Source of the DNA: Candidatus Calditenuaceae archaeon JGI OTU-3 | Lineage (GTDB): Archaea > Thermoproteota > Nitrososphaeria_A > Caldarchaeales > Calditenuaceae | Direction of reading: 5' to 3' | Length of the DNA: 8,391 nucleotides | Assembly: GCA_000494185.1 (NCBI GenBank) | Contig: AWOC01000039.1 | Coordinates: 1 to 8,391 of the forward strand | Shown here: one piece after another, positions 1-5,069 of the stretch | Numbering within the stretch: the stretch's first letter is position 1 | Layout of the letters: each line of letters opens with the position of its first letter | Notes under the pieces: generated by a model | Database searches by the model: none | The model's input: only the letters and a program-made list of their open reading frames with translations | What the model was told of the DNA's origin: nothing | Program-made: the position numbers and the translations under genes

Positions 1-182
1 CCCCCACCCGCGACCTGGTCGAGAAGGCCGCGGAGGCCGCGGCCGAGCCGGCTCAGCCGGTCAGCGACCTGAGGGGCTCCGCCGAATATAAGAAGTGGCT
101 GGCGAGGGTCTTGGTGAGGAGGGCCCTGGAGGAGGCGTTGAGCCGGGCCGGATTAACATTGGAGGTGGCGACAGTTGCCTAG
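1..182 (+). CDS. C-terminal end of a CoxM/CutB-type FAD-binding subunit of a molybdenum hydroxylase (5' part outside window)
   Basis: Only about the last 60 codons are present (reading from base 3, stop TAG at 180-182). The visible peptide has an Ala/Glu-rich linker, then [20 protein letters not shown] and a helical tail. The 'D-x-R-x-S-x-E-Y-(K/R)' followed by 'VLVRRAL' pattern is what I know from the C-terminal domain of the medium, FAD-binding subunit of CO dehydrogenase/aldehyde oxidase-type enzymes. That subunit passes electrons from the [2Fe-2S] subunit to an acceptor. The next gene is the matching small subunit, overlapping the stop by 8 bases, which strongly supports the assignment. 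In crenarchaea such three-subunit enzymes include glyceraldehyde oxidoreductases, so CO as substrate should not be assumed. The FAD-binding motifs themselves lie outside the window. Confidence 0.75.
   Translation, partial: PTRDLVEKAAEAAAEPAQPVSDLRGSAEYKKWLARVLVRRALEEALSRAGLTLEVATVA
161..167 (+). promoter_or_regulatory. Ribosome binding site that sets the TTG start of the CoxS gene
   Basis: GGAGGTG at 161-167 lies 7 bases before TTG at 175, inside the end of the upstream reading frame. It matches the anti-Shine-Dalgarno end of crenarchaeal 16S rRNA well. It supports the TTG, and hence the 8-base overlap of the two genes and probable translational coupling. No other start codon lies between it and the conserved ferredoxin fold. 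Confidence 0.75.
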
Positions 183-717
183 GCGCCCATCACCTAGGGC
201 GGCTCCATCACCTTCCCCCGTCCAGATAACGCTGAAGGTGAACGGAGCCCAATACACCCACAGCGTTGAGCCGAGGCTCCTCCTAGTACACTACCTCAGG
301 AACATCCTGGGCCTGACCGGAACCCACGTCGGGTGCGACACCTCCCACTGCGGCGCTTGCACAGTGTTGATCAGGGGCCCGGGCGAGGCTACGTGGCGGG
401 CGGTCAAGTCCTGCACCATGCTCGCGGCGCAGGCAGACGGCATGGAGGTCCTGACCATAGAGGGTCTTGCTAAGAATGGGGAGCTACACCCGCTCCAGAG
501 GGCCTTTTGGGAGAACCACGGTCTACAGTGTGGCTTCTGTACACCGGGCATGATAATGGCCGCGCTGGGCCTATTGGTGCGGAATCCAAGCCCGACCCGT
601 GAAGAGATAAAGTGGGGGATCTCGGGAAACCTCTGCAGATGCACAGGCTACATAAACATAATAAAATCCATCGAGCAGGCTGCAAAAGAGATGAAGGAGA
701 AGAGCATAACCCTCTAG
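175..717 (+). CDS. coxS: [2Fe-2S] small subunit of a xanthine oxidase/CO-dehydrogenase family molybdenum hydroxylase (CoxS/CutC type)
   Basis: This 180-residue protein carries electrons from the molybdenum subunit to the FAD subunit. An N-terminal plant-type ferredoxin domain (about residues 16-90) has cluster cysteines C54, C59, C62 and C80 in the [11 protein letters not shown] arrangement. A C-terminal four-helix domain (about 95-170) has C119 and C122 in QCGFCTPGM, and C154 and C156 in NLCRCTGY. All eight ligands of the two [2Fe-2S] clusters are present, as is Q118, which in this family contacts the molybdenum cofactor. The family is usually about 155-165 residues; the extra length is a Pro/Ser/Arg-rich leader of about 15 residues. 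The TTG start is supported by GGAGGTG 7 bases upstream. It overlaps the FAD subunit gene, so the two are co-translated. The large Mo subunit is not downstream, so it must be upstream or elsewhere. Substrate is undetermined: CO, glyceraldehyde and other aldehydes are possible. Confidence 0.93.
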   Translation: MPRRPSPRAAPSPSPVQITLKVNGAQYTHSVEPRLLLVHYLRNILGLTGTHVGCDTSHCGACTVLIRGPGEATWRAVKSCTMLAAQADGMEVLTIEGLAKNGELHPLQRAFWENHGLQCGFCTPGMIMAALGLLVRNPSPTREEIKWGISGNLCRCTGYINIIKSIEQAAKEMKEKSITL

Positions 718-725
718 CCGGGGCA

Positions 726-756
726 GACGCACGAGCGTCAAACACCCAACATTTTT
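726..756 (+). terminator. Possible terminator after the CoxM-CoxS pair
   Basis: A perfect 5-bp stem (GACGC at 726-730, GCGTC at 735-739, loop ACGA) begins 8 bases after the CoxS stop, and a run of five T follows at 752-756. Archaeal termination relies mainly on T-runs, so the T-tract is the more meaningful part. The 98-base gap and the separate promoter-like element further on fit a transcript boundary here, but the stem is short. Confidence 0.3.
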
Positions 757-772
757 AGGAAACTAACCCACG

Positions 773-779
773 CTTAATA
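773..779 (+). promoter_or_regulatory. Weak TATA-like element upstream of ctaB
   Basis: CTTAATA at 773-779 lies about 37-43 bases upstream of the ctaB ATG. With the usual archaeal spacing of about 25 bases, a transcript would begin near 800-803, giving a leader of about 13-16 bases that just includes the AGGTG ribosome binding site at 802-806. The match to the TATA consensus is imperfect. Confidence 0.35.
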
Positions 780-815
780 CCACGCCACAATATCCAATCC
801 TAGGTGTAGTAGCTC

Positions 816-1664
816 ATGGCAAGCCTAGCTGACTGGGTCGCGCTGACCAAGCCAAAAATCTCCCTCCTCAACGTCGGATCAGCCATCTCGTGCTTCGTTT
901 TGGCGGGCGGCGACGCTGTGGGGGCAGTATTACTGGCCGTGGCCGGATACCTAGCGTCGGGAGGCGCGAGTGCCCTCAACAACTATCTCGACCGTGACAT
1001 AGACTCGAGGATGAGGAGGACGTCGGGGAGGCCAGTCCCCAGCGGGCGCATCACCCCGCGCCAGGCCCTCATAGCAGGAAGCATCATGTCGGCCACATCT
1101 CTAGCAGCCTCTCTCCTACTATTCAACGCCCTCACAGCGGCCATGATCCTGCTCGGCCTCCTATCCTACGTGCTGGTCTACACAGTATTTCTGAAGAGAC
1201 GCAGCGACCTGAACATAGTGATAGGGGGCGTCGCGGGTTCCTTCCCTCCCCTGGCTGGCTGGGCCGCGGCCACGGGGACGATAGGTCTAGAGGCGGCCCT
1301 CCTAGCCCTCCTCGTCTTTCTCTGGACTCCAGGACACTTCTGGGCCCTCGCGATCAGGGCGGAAACCGACTACCGGCTCGCGGGGCTACCTATGCTGCCC
1401 GTTACGCGTGGCGTCGAGAAAACCATAACAGCCCTCGCAACGTCCAACGCGCTGATGCTCGCAGGATGGCTGATGCTGGCACTCTCCCTCAAGTCCCCAA
1501 CACACTTCCTACTCCTAACAGCGCCACCAACCATCCTACTCACACACCACACCATAAGACTCGTCCGGACGAGGAGCAGGGAAGACTCGTGGAAACTCTT
1601 CAAAGCCTCAAGCCCCTGGCTACTCCTCATCCAGCTCGGTCTCATCGCCACAAAAACACTCTAA
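816..1664 (+). CDS. ctaB: Protoheme IX farnesyltransferase (heme O synthase)
   Basis: This 282-residue polytopic membrane enzyme transfers a farnesyl-type prenyl group to the vinyl group of protoheme, making heme O, the precursor of heme A for heme-copper oxidases. It belongs to the UbiA prenyltransferase superfamily. An early T-K-P motif (11-13) opens the first helix. The prenyl-diphosphate/Mg binding motif is N55-x3-D59-x3-D63 followed by RRTSGRPVPSGR. The second conserved block is FLKRRSDLNIVIGG (125-138) with SFPPLAGW (142-149), and the heme O synthase hallmark WTPGHFWALAI (170-180) is followed by DYRLAGLPMLPVT. Hydrophobic segments fit about seven to nine helices. Length is normal for the family. 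ATG is chosen because AGGTG lies 9 bases upstream and the N-terminus aligns with the usual start of the first helix. No oxidase subunit genes are adjacent. It implies aerobic respiration or at least heme O/A use. Confidence 0.93.
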   Translation: MASLADWVALTKPKISLLNVGSAISCFVLAGGDAVGAVLLAVAGYLASGGASALNNYLDRDIDSRMRRTSGRPVPSGRITPRQALIAGSIMSATSLAASLLLFNALTAAMILLGLLSYVLVYTVFLKRRSDLNIVIGGVAGSFPPLAGWAAATGTIGLEAALLALLVFLWTPGHFWALAIRAETDYRLAGLPMLPVTRGVEKTITALATSNALMLAGWLMLALSLKSPTHFLLLTAPPTILLTHHTIRLVRTRSREDSWKLFKASSPWLLLIQLGLIATKTL

Positions 1665-1672
1665 AACAAAAA
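1663..1672 (-). terminator. T-rich terminator of tRNA-Glu, overlapping the ctaB stop codon
   Basis: Read on the minus strand, the bases immediately after the tRNA discriminator are TTTTTGTTTT. Poly-T tracts terminate archaeal RNA polymerase, and they commonly follow tRNA genes directly. The tract on the opposite strand includes the last two bases of the ctaB TAA stop (1662-1664). Confidence 0.6.
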
Positions 1673-1747
1673 TGCTCCGGCCGGGATTTGAACCCGGGTC
1701 TCCGGCTCGAAAGGCCGGCATACTTGTCCGGGCTATACTACCGGAGC
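1673..1747 (-). tRNA. tRNA-Glu (anticodon UUC)
   Basis: On the minus strand the full cloverleaf can be folded. The acceptor stem is GCTCCGG (1747-1741) with CCGGAGC (1680-1674), seven perfect pairs. The D-arm has a weak AU/GU-rich stem with GG in its loop. The anticodon stem is CCGGC/GCCGG, with loop CTTTCGA carrying anticodon TTC. The variable region is four bases. The T-stem is CCGGG/CCCGG with loop TTCAAAT. The discriminator base is A at 1673. CCA is not encoded (TT follows), so it is added after transcription. No intron is present at the canonical 37/38 position. The gene reads GAA, and GAG by wobble. It converges on ctaB with an 8-base gap. Confidence 0.95.
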
Positions 1748-1782
1748 GTACTACGTTAGTTGCCAGTTTGTTGCCTTTGCTG

Positions 1783-1789
1783 CTATATG
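1783..1789 (-). promoter_or_regulatory. Probable TATA box for tRNA-Glu
   Basis: On the minus strand CATATAG lies about 36-42 bases upstream of the mature tRNA 5' end. This predicts a start near 1760 and a leader of roughly 13 bases removed by RNase P. A second AT-rich candidate (AGTTATATT on the minus strand, 1800-1808) would give a leader of about 30 bases. Confidence 0.4.
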
Positions 1790-1940
1790 GACGGCGCGCA
1801 ATATAACTTTGAATGACATTTTGACGTTCTCTATCATGAATGAGGAAATAAAGTCTGACAACCTCCTTCGAGTCTCAGAATCTCTGTGTGTAAAGCTCTC
1901 GAACTAGAATGGTAGTACAGCAGCATTAGCCTTCAAGCCT

Positions 1941-1962
1941 CATAAAAAATAGTTATAAAAAT
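1941..1962 (+). promoter_or_regulatory. AT-rich promoter region (one or two TATA boxes) of the surface-protein gene
   Basis: Two candidates sit side by side. ATAAAAAAT at 1942-1950 would place a transcript start close to GTG 1971. TATAAAA at 1954-1960 is the better consensus match and would place it near 1983-1989, next to an in-frame TTG at 1989. No Shine-Dalgarno sequence precedes either codon, so a leaderless mRNA is likely in both cases. The region is the most AT-rich stretch of the window. Confidence 0.6.
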
Positions 1963-1970
1963 ATCTTTTT

Positions 1971-4322
1971 GTGGCAGTTACCCCTAAGTTGAAGTCTGCC
2001 ACCTTGTTTCTAGCCGCGTGGCTGGGCACCGCGCCCATACTTCTCTTCATCTTTTCTGCTCCGGCTGATGTGCCCTATTATGGAGTTTTGAGGGGGTGGG
2101 AGAACGGAGACGTAAACTCTATTGCAGGATACGATATAGCCGTTGACGACAGCGGAATATACATCGCGGGCGAGTTCTTCAAGGCTCCTGGCTATGGTCC
2201 CACGATCCTATTCCTAAACCCCGACCACTCATTCAGATGTCAAAGGCTTCTCGACATCCGTCGTGTTGACAACCGCTGGGTCCCACGGGTTCCAGCGGCC
2301 GGCTACTCAATTGCTCTAAATGAGACGCATGTCATTGTTGCGGGGGTCTATACCGAATCACCAGCCCGCTGGCTTATCGCGAGACTCTTCATAGCTGTCT
2401 TCGATAAAAATTACCCATGTGATTTGATAAGTGTTAGGGAGTTTGTCGACCCAGACTTTGACTGGGTAGGATTGTATCATTCCTTTTGGGGGGGAGGGAT
2501 TAAGGCCTTGTGGGACGATGCCACAGACTCGATATATGTCATACTCTCGACCTGGGAGACTGTTTCACTTAATAATGACCATCTCTACCTCCTCCATCTG
2601 GACAGCGGGCTCAACATACTCAGCGACAGCGTTAGGTATGACGATCTTAGCCCAGGAATAGCGTTTGTCTCTGACATGTCTCAAGACACATTATCTTTGC
2701 ACCTTGTCGGGACGCGCATGACTAAGGAGGGATACCCGGTATTATTTTATGCGCAGGTAGCCAAGAATAATCTTAGGTCAATAGCGTTGCACGACTTCGA
2801 CATAGCATATCCGGGCTATGATTTGGAAATAAAAGATATTGGGCTTTCTCCGCGCCTTGTCTTAACCTCCGACTTATATGGCAGGACAGTGGTTAACATC
2901 GCCTTCAACCTAATTTGCACTGGGTATGACTGTAGCGAGGACGGAAGTAACGCCTACCGGGTGGGTCTTCTAAGATATCAACGTTACGCTAGGGAATCGT
3001 ATGCTACAACAGTGAGGATATATAACTGGAATACAACCCACTGGAATCTTCCGGCGCCGTATGACCATCGCAACAACACTATTGTGACGAGAATAGTCGA
3101 GGCAGGAGGCATGCTCTACATATTCGGCTTCACAGGTGCGCCTGATGATATTGACCCGGGCGGTAGTGAGGAGGACGGAATTGTATATGTTGTTGATGCT
3201 GAGACGTTAAACATCCATTACGTTCTTAGACTTGTAAGCCTTGACGGAACTCCAGAGAATGGCGGCACACGGGTCCAATCCATTATCTATGGGGCCAGCT
3301 CCTACAATGGGTACGCTTATCTTACGGGAACGGCCGGCAACTACTACCTAGAATTTAACCCCTTCAACCCATCAAACATAACAGGCACGGCCAGCGTGGA
3401 GCTTTCCTACTACGCAACGGAAACACAGGTTAGGCTAATGGAGTTAAGAAATATAGGGCCTATAGTGCCCGAAAATGAACCAGTTTTCGACCGAGACGTC
3501 TCCGACGCCTATGCAGGTTTTTACGGGGTCCTGCGTTTGAAGCCATTTACGACCACAACAACATCCACGACCACGGAGACTTCTACTACTACAGAGACAT
3601 CCTACACAACCTTTTTCACGACCCTCACAACTACTCCGTCGACGACTGTAACACTCCTTACGACCTCGACGAGGACCCGCTTTTCTACGAGGGTTGAGAC
3701 AGAATACGTCTTCTCTACTATTACCACTACGCGGATTTATGAGGATACCTCGACAAGGTATGAGACTATCACCTCGGTTATGACGATTCCTTATTTGACT
3801 ACTTTGACCGGTACAACCACGTTAAGCAAGACTGTCACGGCTACCACAACCCCAACCGTCTATGCCGCGGCCCAGACAACTGTCCTCCTGAACCAGACAA
3901 TACAGTTGACCACAACCAAGACAGTGCAGTCCGGAGGCACGGCACCTTGGGCATTCCTCCTTCTCCCCTTCGCACCACTATTATTATTCCCGCCAATAGT
4001 AGCCATGGCGCGCAGGAGGCTCACAATAACGATTCTCGAGGGCGCCGGCGAACGGCCGCCCAGAATCAGCTCAGCCAGCATACTTAACGAATACTTCAAA
4101 CCAAGTGTTGGAAGGCTTAGGAGAGGTGGAAAAGTAACCTTCATCAACAGGGATAAAACAGCCCACGAAATAAAGCTCTACAACTCCGGCATACCTGGCG
4201 AGCAGAGGACAATAGCTCTTGAATCCGGTCGGAAAGCGAGCATAAAGATGGTGAAGCCCGGCAGATACCTTTTCCACCTCACGACAAACCCTAACAAGAT
4301 TGGCGTATTAGAGGTTGAGTAA
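1971..4322 (+). CDS. Membrane-anchored surface protein: propeller-like ectodomain, Thr-rich stalk, transmembrane helix, degenerate cupredoxin-like tail
   Basis: I do not recognise this as a named family. Residues 10-30 are a hydrophobic signal or anchor segment ending in SAPA. Residues 32-520 form a large ectodomain with recurring strand pairs of the type 'x-I-A-x-D-x-x-x-I-Y-I-A-G' (for example 54-67, 112-125 and similar stretches later), suggesting a beta-propeller-like fold. It has only four cysteines (C90, C150, C316, C321), potential disulfides, and several N-x-S/T glycosylation sequons. Residues 527-655 are a Thr/Ser-rich, probably O-glycosylated stalk. A hydrophobic helix at about 658-680 is followed by RRR (681-683), placing the last 100 residues in the cytoplasm by the positive-inside rule. 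That tail has cupredoxin-like spacing, with H732 after FINRD and PGRYLFHL near the end. The usual Cys, His and Met positions are L770, N773 and K776. The gene is more AT-rich than its neighbours and stands alone. The start may be GTG 1971 or TTG 1989. A sensor, adhesin or S-layer-associated role is possible but unproven. Confidence 0.8.
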   Translation: MAVTPKLKSATLFLAAWLGTAPILLFIFSAPADVPYYGVLRGWENGDVNSIAGYDIAVDDSGIYIAGEFFKAPGYGPTILFLNPDHSFRCQRLLDIRRVDNRWVPRVPAAGYSIALNETHVIVAGVYTESPARWLIARLFIAVFDKNYPCDLISVREFVDPDFDWVGLYHSFWGGGIKALWDDATDSIYVILSTWETVSLNNDHLYLLHLDSGLNILSDSVRYDDLSPGIAFVSDMSQDTLSLHLVGTRMTKEGYPVLFYAQVAKNNLRSIALHDFDIAYPGYDLEIKDIGLSPRLVLTSDLYGRTVVNIAFNLICTGYDCSEDGSNAYRVGLLRYQRYARESYATTVRIYNWNTTHWNLPAPYDHRNNTIVTRIVEAGGMLYIFGFTGAPDDIDPGGSEEDGIVYVVDAETLNIHYVLRLVSLDGTPENGGTRVQSIIYGASSYNGYAYLTGTAGNYYLEFNPFNPSNITGTASVELSYYATETQVRLMELRNIGPIVPENEPVFDRDVSDAYAGFYGVLRLKPFTTTTTSTTTETSTTTETSYTTFFTTLTTTPSTTVTLLTTSTRTRFSTRVETEYVFSTITTTRIYEDTSTRYETITSVMTIPYLTTLTGTTTLSKTVTATTTPTVYAAAQTTVLLNQTIQLTTTKTVQSGGTAPWAFLLLPFAPLLLFPPIVAMARRRLTITILEGAGERPPRISSASILNEYFKPSVGRLRRGGKVTFINRDKTAHEIKLYNSGIPGEQRTIALESGRKASIKMVKPGRYLFHLTTNPNKIGVLEVE
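3549..3935 (+). repeat. Low-complexity Thr/Ser-rich stalk coding region
   Basis: Codons for residues 527-655 are dominated by ACN threonine codons, with short near-repeats of Thr-Thr-Thr-Glu-Thr-Ser at the start and then Thr alternating with Val, Tyr, Arg or Ile. All four Thr codons are mixed, so the bias is selected at protein level and is not a DNA microsatellite. Such stretches next to a C-terminal anchor are common in crenarchaeal surface proteins and lift the ectodomain through the S-layer. Confidence 0.75.
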
Positions 4323-4324
4323 AG

Positions 4325-4351
4325 AGCCTGCATACGTGAAGTCTACAGGCT
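4325..4351 (+). other. Inverted repeat just after the surface-protein gene
   Basis: AGCCTG (4325-4330) and CAGGCT (4346-4351) are perfect complements around a 15-base loop, starting 3 bases after the stop. There is no following T-run, so it is not a convincing terminator. It may be an mRNA 3'-end hairpin, or it may cover the ribosome binding site of the small frame that follows. Confidence 0.35.
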
Positions 4352-4359
4352 AGGTGACT

Positions 4360-4512
4360 ATGGCTCGGGTATGGGGGCCGGATGGTGCGGAAGGCTCCGG
4401 GGATTTAGTTTACATGGTTGTGCGCGTTCTAGGCGATGTGGGGTTGGGCCACGCGACGGCTGACCTAGCGAGAGGGCTGAAAAATGCTGTGATACCCAGT
4501 AGACTGGCCTGA
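4360..4512 (+). CDS. Possible 50-residue small protein, unrecognised
   Basis: An uninterrupted frame starts with ATG at 4360 and stops with TGA at 4510-4512. It would encode a 50-residue peptide beginning MARVWGPDG and ending PSRLA, with an amphipathic central part (DLVYMVVRVLGDVGLGH) and no cysteines or obvious motif. AGGTGA lies only 2 bases before the ATG, which is closer than ideal; an in-frame GTG at 4354 is an alternative start. A stop at 4351-4353 bounds the frame, so it is not the end of a longer gene. It begins 37 bases after the surface-protein stop and ends 4 bases before the converging minus-strand operon. It is GC-rich, unlike the gene before it. It may well be chance; I cannot assign a function. 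Confidence 0.3.
   Translation: MARVWGPDGAEGSGDLVYMVVRVLGDVGLGHATADLARGLKNAVIPSRLA
4480..4484 (-). terminator. Possible T-tract terminator of the minus-strand Mo-reductase operon
   Basis: On the minus strand a run of five T lies about 32 bases after the stop codon of the chaperone-like gene. It is the only T-run close downstream, and archaeal terminators are often no more than this. No strong stem precedes it. Confidence 0.35.
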
Positions 4513-4516
4513 GTGG

Positions 4517-5062
4517 TCAGAAGTTTATACGGCGGCTTAGCTGTGCGGCGAGAGACTTCGCATCTTTACTGATAAGTCGCGTCAACTCTGTAAAGGCGTG
4601 GGCTGTGATCTCTTCGGGAGGCTTGAGGTGTTGGAGAACTGGTATGAGATGTGTGTTGATGAATCTGTGGAGTTGTCGCTCGAGCTTATCGGAGCTTGGG
4701 TCCTCCTTGATGCGGGCTGTGTATGCGTCCATGGCTAGGCGTGCTGTGAAAGCGGTCATCGCGAGGAGACTGTCGGCGGGCTCCGTCGAGACATATCCGG
4801 CAGCGCTGTAGAAGGCCGCGAGATGGTTTTGGAGATTCGCGCGGGCCGCCGGGCTTAGATCTGGTCTACACATCTCTGCTCTAAGGTGCCTCACATACTC
4901 CGCCACAGTCTCAGGGACCTCTGCTGGTAGCCTCACCCCCAGGCTCTCGAAGAAATTGAGTACCTCTAGCGGCTGCTCCCCAGCCCCCTCGGCTAGCCAT
5001 CTAAGATATGCGTGGAGGGAGACGTAGAGGCTTGCCCTCTCGAAGGGGTCTAGCTCCTCCAT
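4517..5062 (-). CDS. Probable TorD-like assembly chaperone for the adjacent molybdopterin oxidoreductase
   Basis: This 181-residue protein is predicted to be almost entirely alpha-helical, with no signal peptide or membrane segment. Its size and helix pattern fit the TorD/DmsD/NarJ family, cytoplasmic chaperones that bind the leader of DMSO-reductase-family catalytic subunits and hold them for cofactor insertion and export. Features that recall the family are 'EYVRHLRAEMCRPD' (55-68), similar in position to the Y-x-x-L-F-x-x-P segment, and 'RFINTHLIPVLQHL' (133-146), similar to the C-terminal F-x3-H-L-x2-W block, though the Trp is absent. The ATG lies 4 bases after the stop of the reductase gene, and GGTGA, which includes that TGA stop, serves as its ribosome binding site, so the two are translationally coupled. 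The assignment rests as much on context as on sequence. If it is wrong, it is an unknown helical accessory protein of the same operon. Confidence 0.65.
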   Translation of the reverse strand: MEELDPFERASLYVSLHAYLRWLAEGAGEQPLEVLNFFESLGVRLPAEVPETVAEYVRHLRAEMCRPDLSPAARANLQNHLAAFYSAAGYVSTEPADSLLAMTAFTARLAMDAYTARIKEDPSSDKLERQLHRFINTHLIPVLQHLKPPEEITAHAFTELTRLISKDAKSLAAQLSRRINF

Positions 5063-5064
5063 CG

Positions 5065-5069
5065 GTTCA
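5065..5069 (-). promoter_or_regulatory. Stop-overlapping ribosome binding site coupling the two operon genes
   Basis: On the minus strand the reductase gene ends in TGG TGA, followed by ACCG and the ATG of the chaperone-like gene at 5062. The motif GGTGA thus contains the stop codon and sits 4 bases before the ATG. Ribosomes ending the reductase can restart directly on the chaperone-like gene. Confidence 0.6.

Noticed and set aside
1673..1747. tRNA-Glu as an integration (att) site
   Set aside because: The tRNA 3' end abuts ctaB directly. No duplicated tRNA 3' fragment and no integrase gene are visible in the window.
1466..1759. A 97-codon plus-strand frame overlapping the end of ctaB and the tRNA
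   Set aside because: It is out of frame with ctaB, and its C-terminal part is the antisense of tRNA-Glu, which typically reads as a false 'RDLNPG' peptide. No ribosome binding site or family likeness.
1808..1858. Possible C/D-box sRNA: two TGAATGA motifs and a CTGA
   Set aside because: Both TGAATGA copies have an extra base relative to the C-box RTGATGA, and no D' box precedes the second copy at the right distance.
1800..1907. A short open stretch with ATG at 1836 and stop at 1905-1907, reading like MNEEIKSDNLL
   Set aside because: Only 23 codons from the ATG, no ribosome binding site, and the upstream openness runs into the tRNA gene, so it looks like chance. A gene remnant cannot be excluded.
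3549..3935. Tandem DNA repeat or CRISPR-like array
   Set aside because: The similarity is at protein level (Thr-rich stalk). The DNA uses mixed Thr codons and shows no constant repeat length or spacers.
4478..4512. Possible C/D-box sRNA from GTGATA and CTGA near the end of the gap
   Set aside because: The C box matches only partly and no C'/D' pair is present.
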